The translations under genes were made by a program, and so were the position numbers. This document shows, one piece after another, positions 62,458-64,000 of a DNA stretch of 64,000 nt. The stretch is from Streptomyces canus (GTDB taxonomy: Bacteria; Actinomycetota; Actinomycetes; Streptomycetales; Streptomycetaceae). Position 1 is the first letter of the stretch; each line of letters starts with the position of its first letter. Below the pieces are notes generated by a model. It ran no database searches, was not told the DNA's origin, and worked only from the letters and a program-made list of their open reading frames with translations. The stretch is from contig NZ_KQ948659.1 of the NCBI RefSeq assembly GCF_001514145.1, positions 179,454-243,453 of the forward strand, read 5' to 3'.

Positions 62458-63108
62458 ATGCCCGCCACCACTCGTGACCGGCTCGCCGGCGCCCGCGTCT
62501 ACCTCTGCACGGACGCCCGCAAGCGCCAGGGCGACCTCGTTGAGTTCCTGGACGCGGTCCTGGCCGGGGGCGTCGACATCGTGCAGCTGCGGGACAAGGG
62601 CATGGAGGCGGCCGAGGAACTGGAACATCTCCAGGTCTTCGCCGACGCCTGCGCGCGGCACGGCAGGCTCCTCGCGGTCAACGACCGGGCCGACGTCGCC
62701 CACGTGGCGGGCGCCGGTGTACTGCACCTCGGCCAGGGCGACCTGCCCGTCCCCGCCGCCCGCGCGATCCTCGGCGACGACATCCTCATAGGCCGCTCCA
62801 CACACGCCGAGGCGGAGGCCGCCGCGGCCGCGGTCCAGGTCGGCGTGGACTACTTCTGCACCGGCCCCTGCTGGCCGACCCCCACCAAGCCCGGCCGGCA
62901 CGCCCCCGGCCTCGACCTGGTCCGGTACACCGCCGCCCTCGGCACCGACCGCCCCTGGTTCGCCATCGGCGGCATCGACCTCGCCAACCTCGACGAGGTC
63001 CTGGACGCCGGTGCCCGCCGGGTCGTGGTCGTCCGGGCGATCACCGAGGCGGACGACCCGGGCGCGGCCGCCGCGGAGTTCGCGAAGCGGTTGAGTGACA
63101 CGGAGTGA
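62458..63108 (+). CDS. thiE: thiamine phosphate synthase
   Basis: The 216-residue TIM-barrel enzyme contains [58 protein letters not shown], the phosphate-binding [20 protein letters not shown] and [14 protein letters not shown]. It joins the thiazole and pyrimidine phosphates to make thiamine phosphate. The ATG follows GGGGGAG. It is separate from thiOSG, on the opposite strand, and has no TPP riboswitch of its own in the gap upstream, which instead holds a 54-bp palindrome. Confidence 0.96.
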   Translation: MPATTRDRLAGARVYLCTDARKRQGDLVEFLDAVLAGGVDIVQLRDKGMEAAEELEHLQVFADACARHGRLLAVNDRADVAHVAGAGVLHLGQGDLPVPAARAILGDDILIGRSTHAEAEAAAAAVQVGVDYFCTGPCWPTPTKPGRHAPGLDLVRYTAALGTDRPWFAIGGIDLANLDEVLDAGARRVVVVRAITEADDPGAAAAEFAKRLSDTE

Positions 63109-63196
63109 GGGGCTGGTATTCGCCGGTCGCATGATCGGCCCGGTGTCCGAGGGGTGGACAACAAGTCGACAAAGCGGGCAAATTTCCCTGATCCGG

Positions 63197-64000
<804 letters not shown>

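Overview
The window is high-GC actinobacterial chromosome, almost certainly Streptomyces. Third codon positions are strongly G/C, GTG and TTG starts are common, genes are often coupled by 4-bp ATGA/GTGA overlaps, and actinobacterial regulatory RNAs are present (a SAM-IV-type riboswitch, a WWW trp attenuator). From memory, the gene order resembles the conserved core arm around SCO2103-SCO2151 of S. coelicolor; no search was run.

Layout. 1-5846: end of an L,D-transpeptidase, a receiver-like protein, then ctaE-qcrC-qcrA-qcrB (oxidase subunit III and the cytochrome bc complex). 5965-10918: trpD, a class V aminotransferase behind a SAM-IV-type riboswitch, and a Ser/Thr kinase with a beta-propeller sensor. 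10922-17443: AsnC-domain protein and rhomboid protease, zinc ribbon, NYN-domain protein, two NlpC/P60 hydrolases and a zinc-protease-like lipoprotein. 17431-25318: PadR regulator divergent from a MATE exporter, two envelope glycosyltransferases, cholesterol oxidase and an acyl-CoA ligase. 25612-34874: metallophosphoesterase, SRPBCC protein, ArsA-like ATPase, glucokinase, a frameshifted endonuclease/phosphatase gene, lipase, acyltransferase and a two-component pair. 34928-37994: phosphofructokinase and a fused anthranilate synthase controlled by a leader peptide and attenuator. 38102-44951: a 2125-residue RHS protein with a C-terminal HNH-like nuclease domain and a probable immunity gene. 44955-49148: HEAT-like protein, class II DAHP synthase, bfd/bfr iron storage pair, molybdopterin oxidoreductase and a His-rich DUF4396 membrane protein under a CsoR-like operator. 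49385-54685: Crp/Fnr regulator followed by a tightly coupled four-gene operon (nucleotide cyclase, P-loop NTPase, SPFH protein, Pycsar-type membrane effector). 54726-64000: endonuclease IV, PASTA kinase, thiOSG behind a TPP riboswitch, FAD oxidoreductase, Rv2175c-like DNA-binding protein, thiE and the start of metF.

Most of the window is primary metabolism: respiration, aromatic amino acids (DAHP synthase, anthranilate synthase, TrpD), thiamine, glycolysis and envelope work. Two loci stand out as conflict systems. The strongest candidate for something undescribed is the 50189-54685 operon. It looks like a Pycsar-type antiphage cassette enlarged with an NTPase and an SPFH protein. The cyclase C-terminus and the NTPase N-terminus carry matching HGSGxxIxxGxVxT motifs, as expected for a homotypic, possibly amyloid-like signalling contact. 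The second is the RHS toxin with its DUF4265 partner.

No tRNA, rRNA, CRISPR array, insertion sequence or prophage was recognised.
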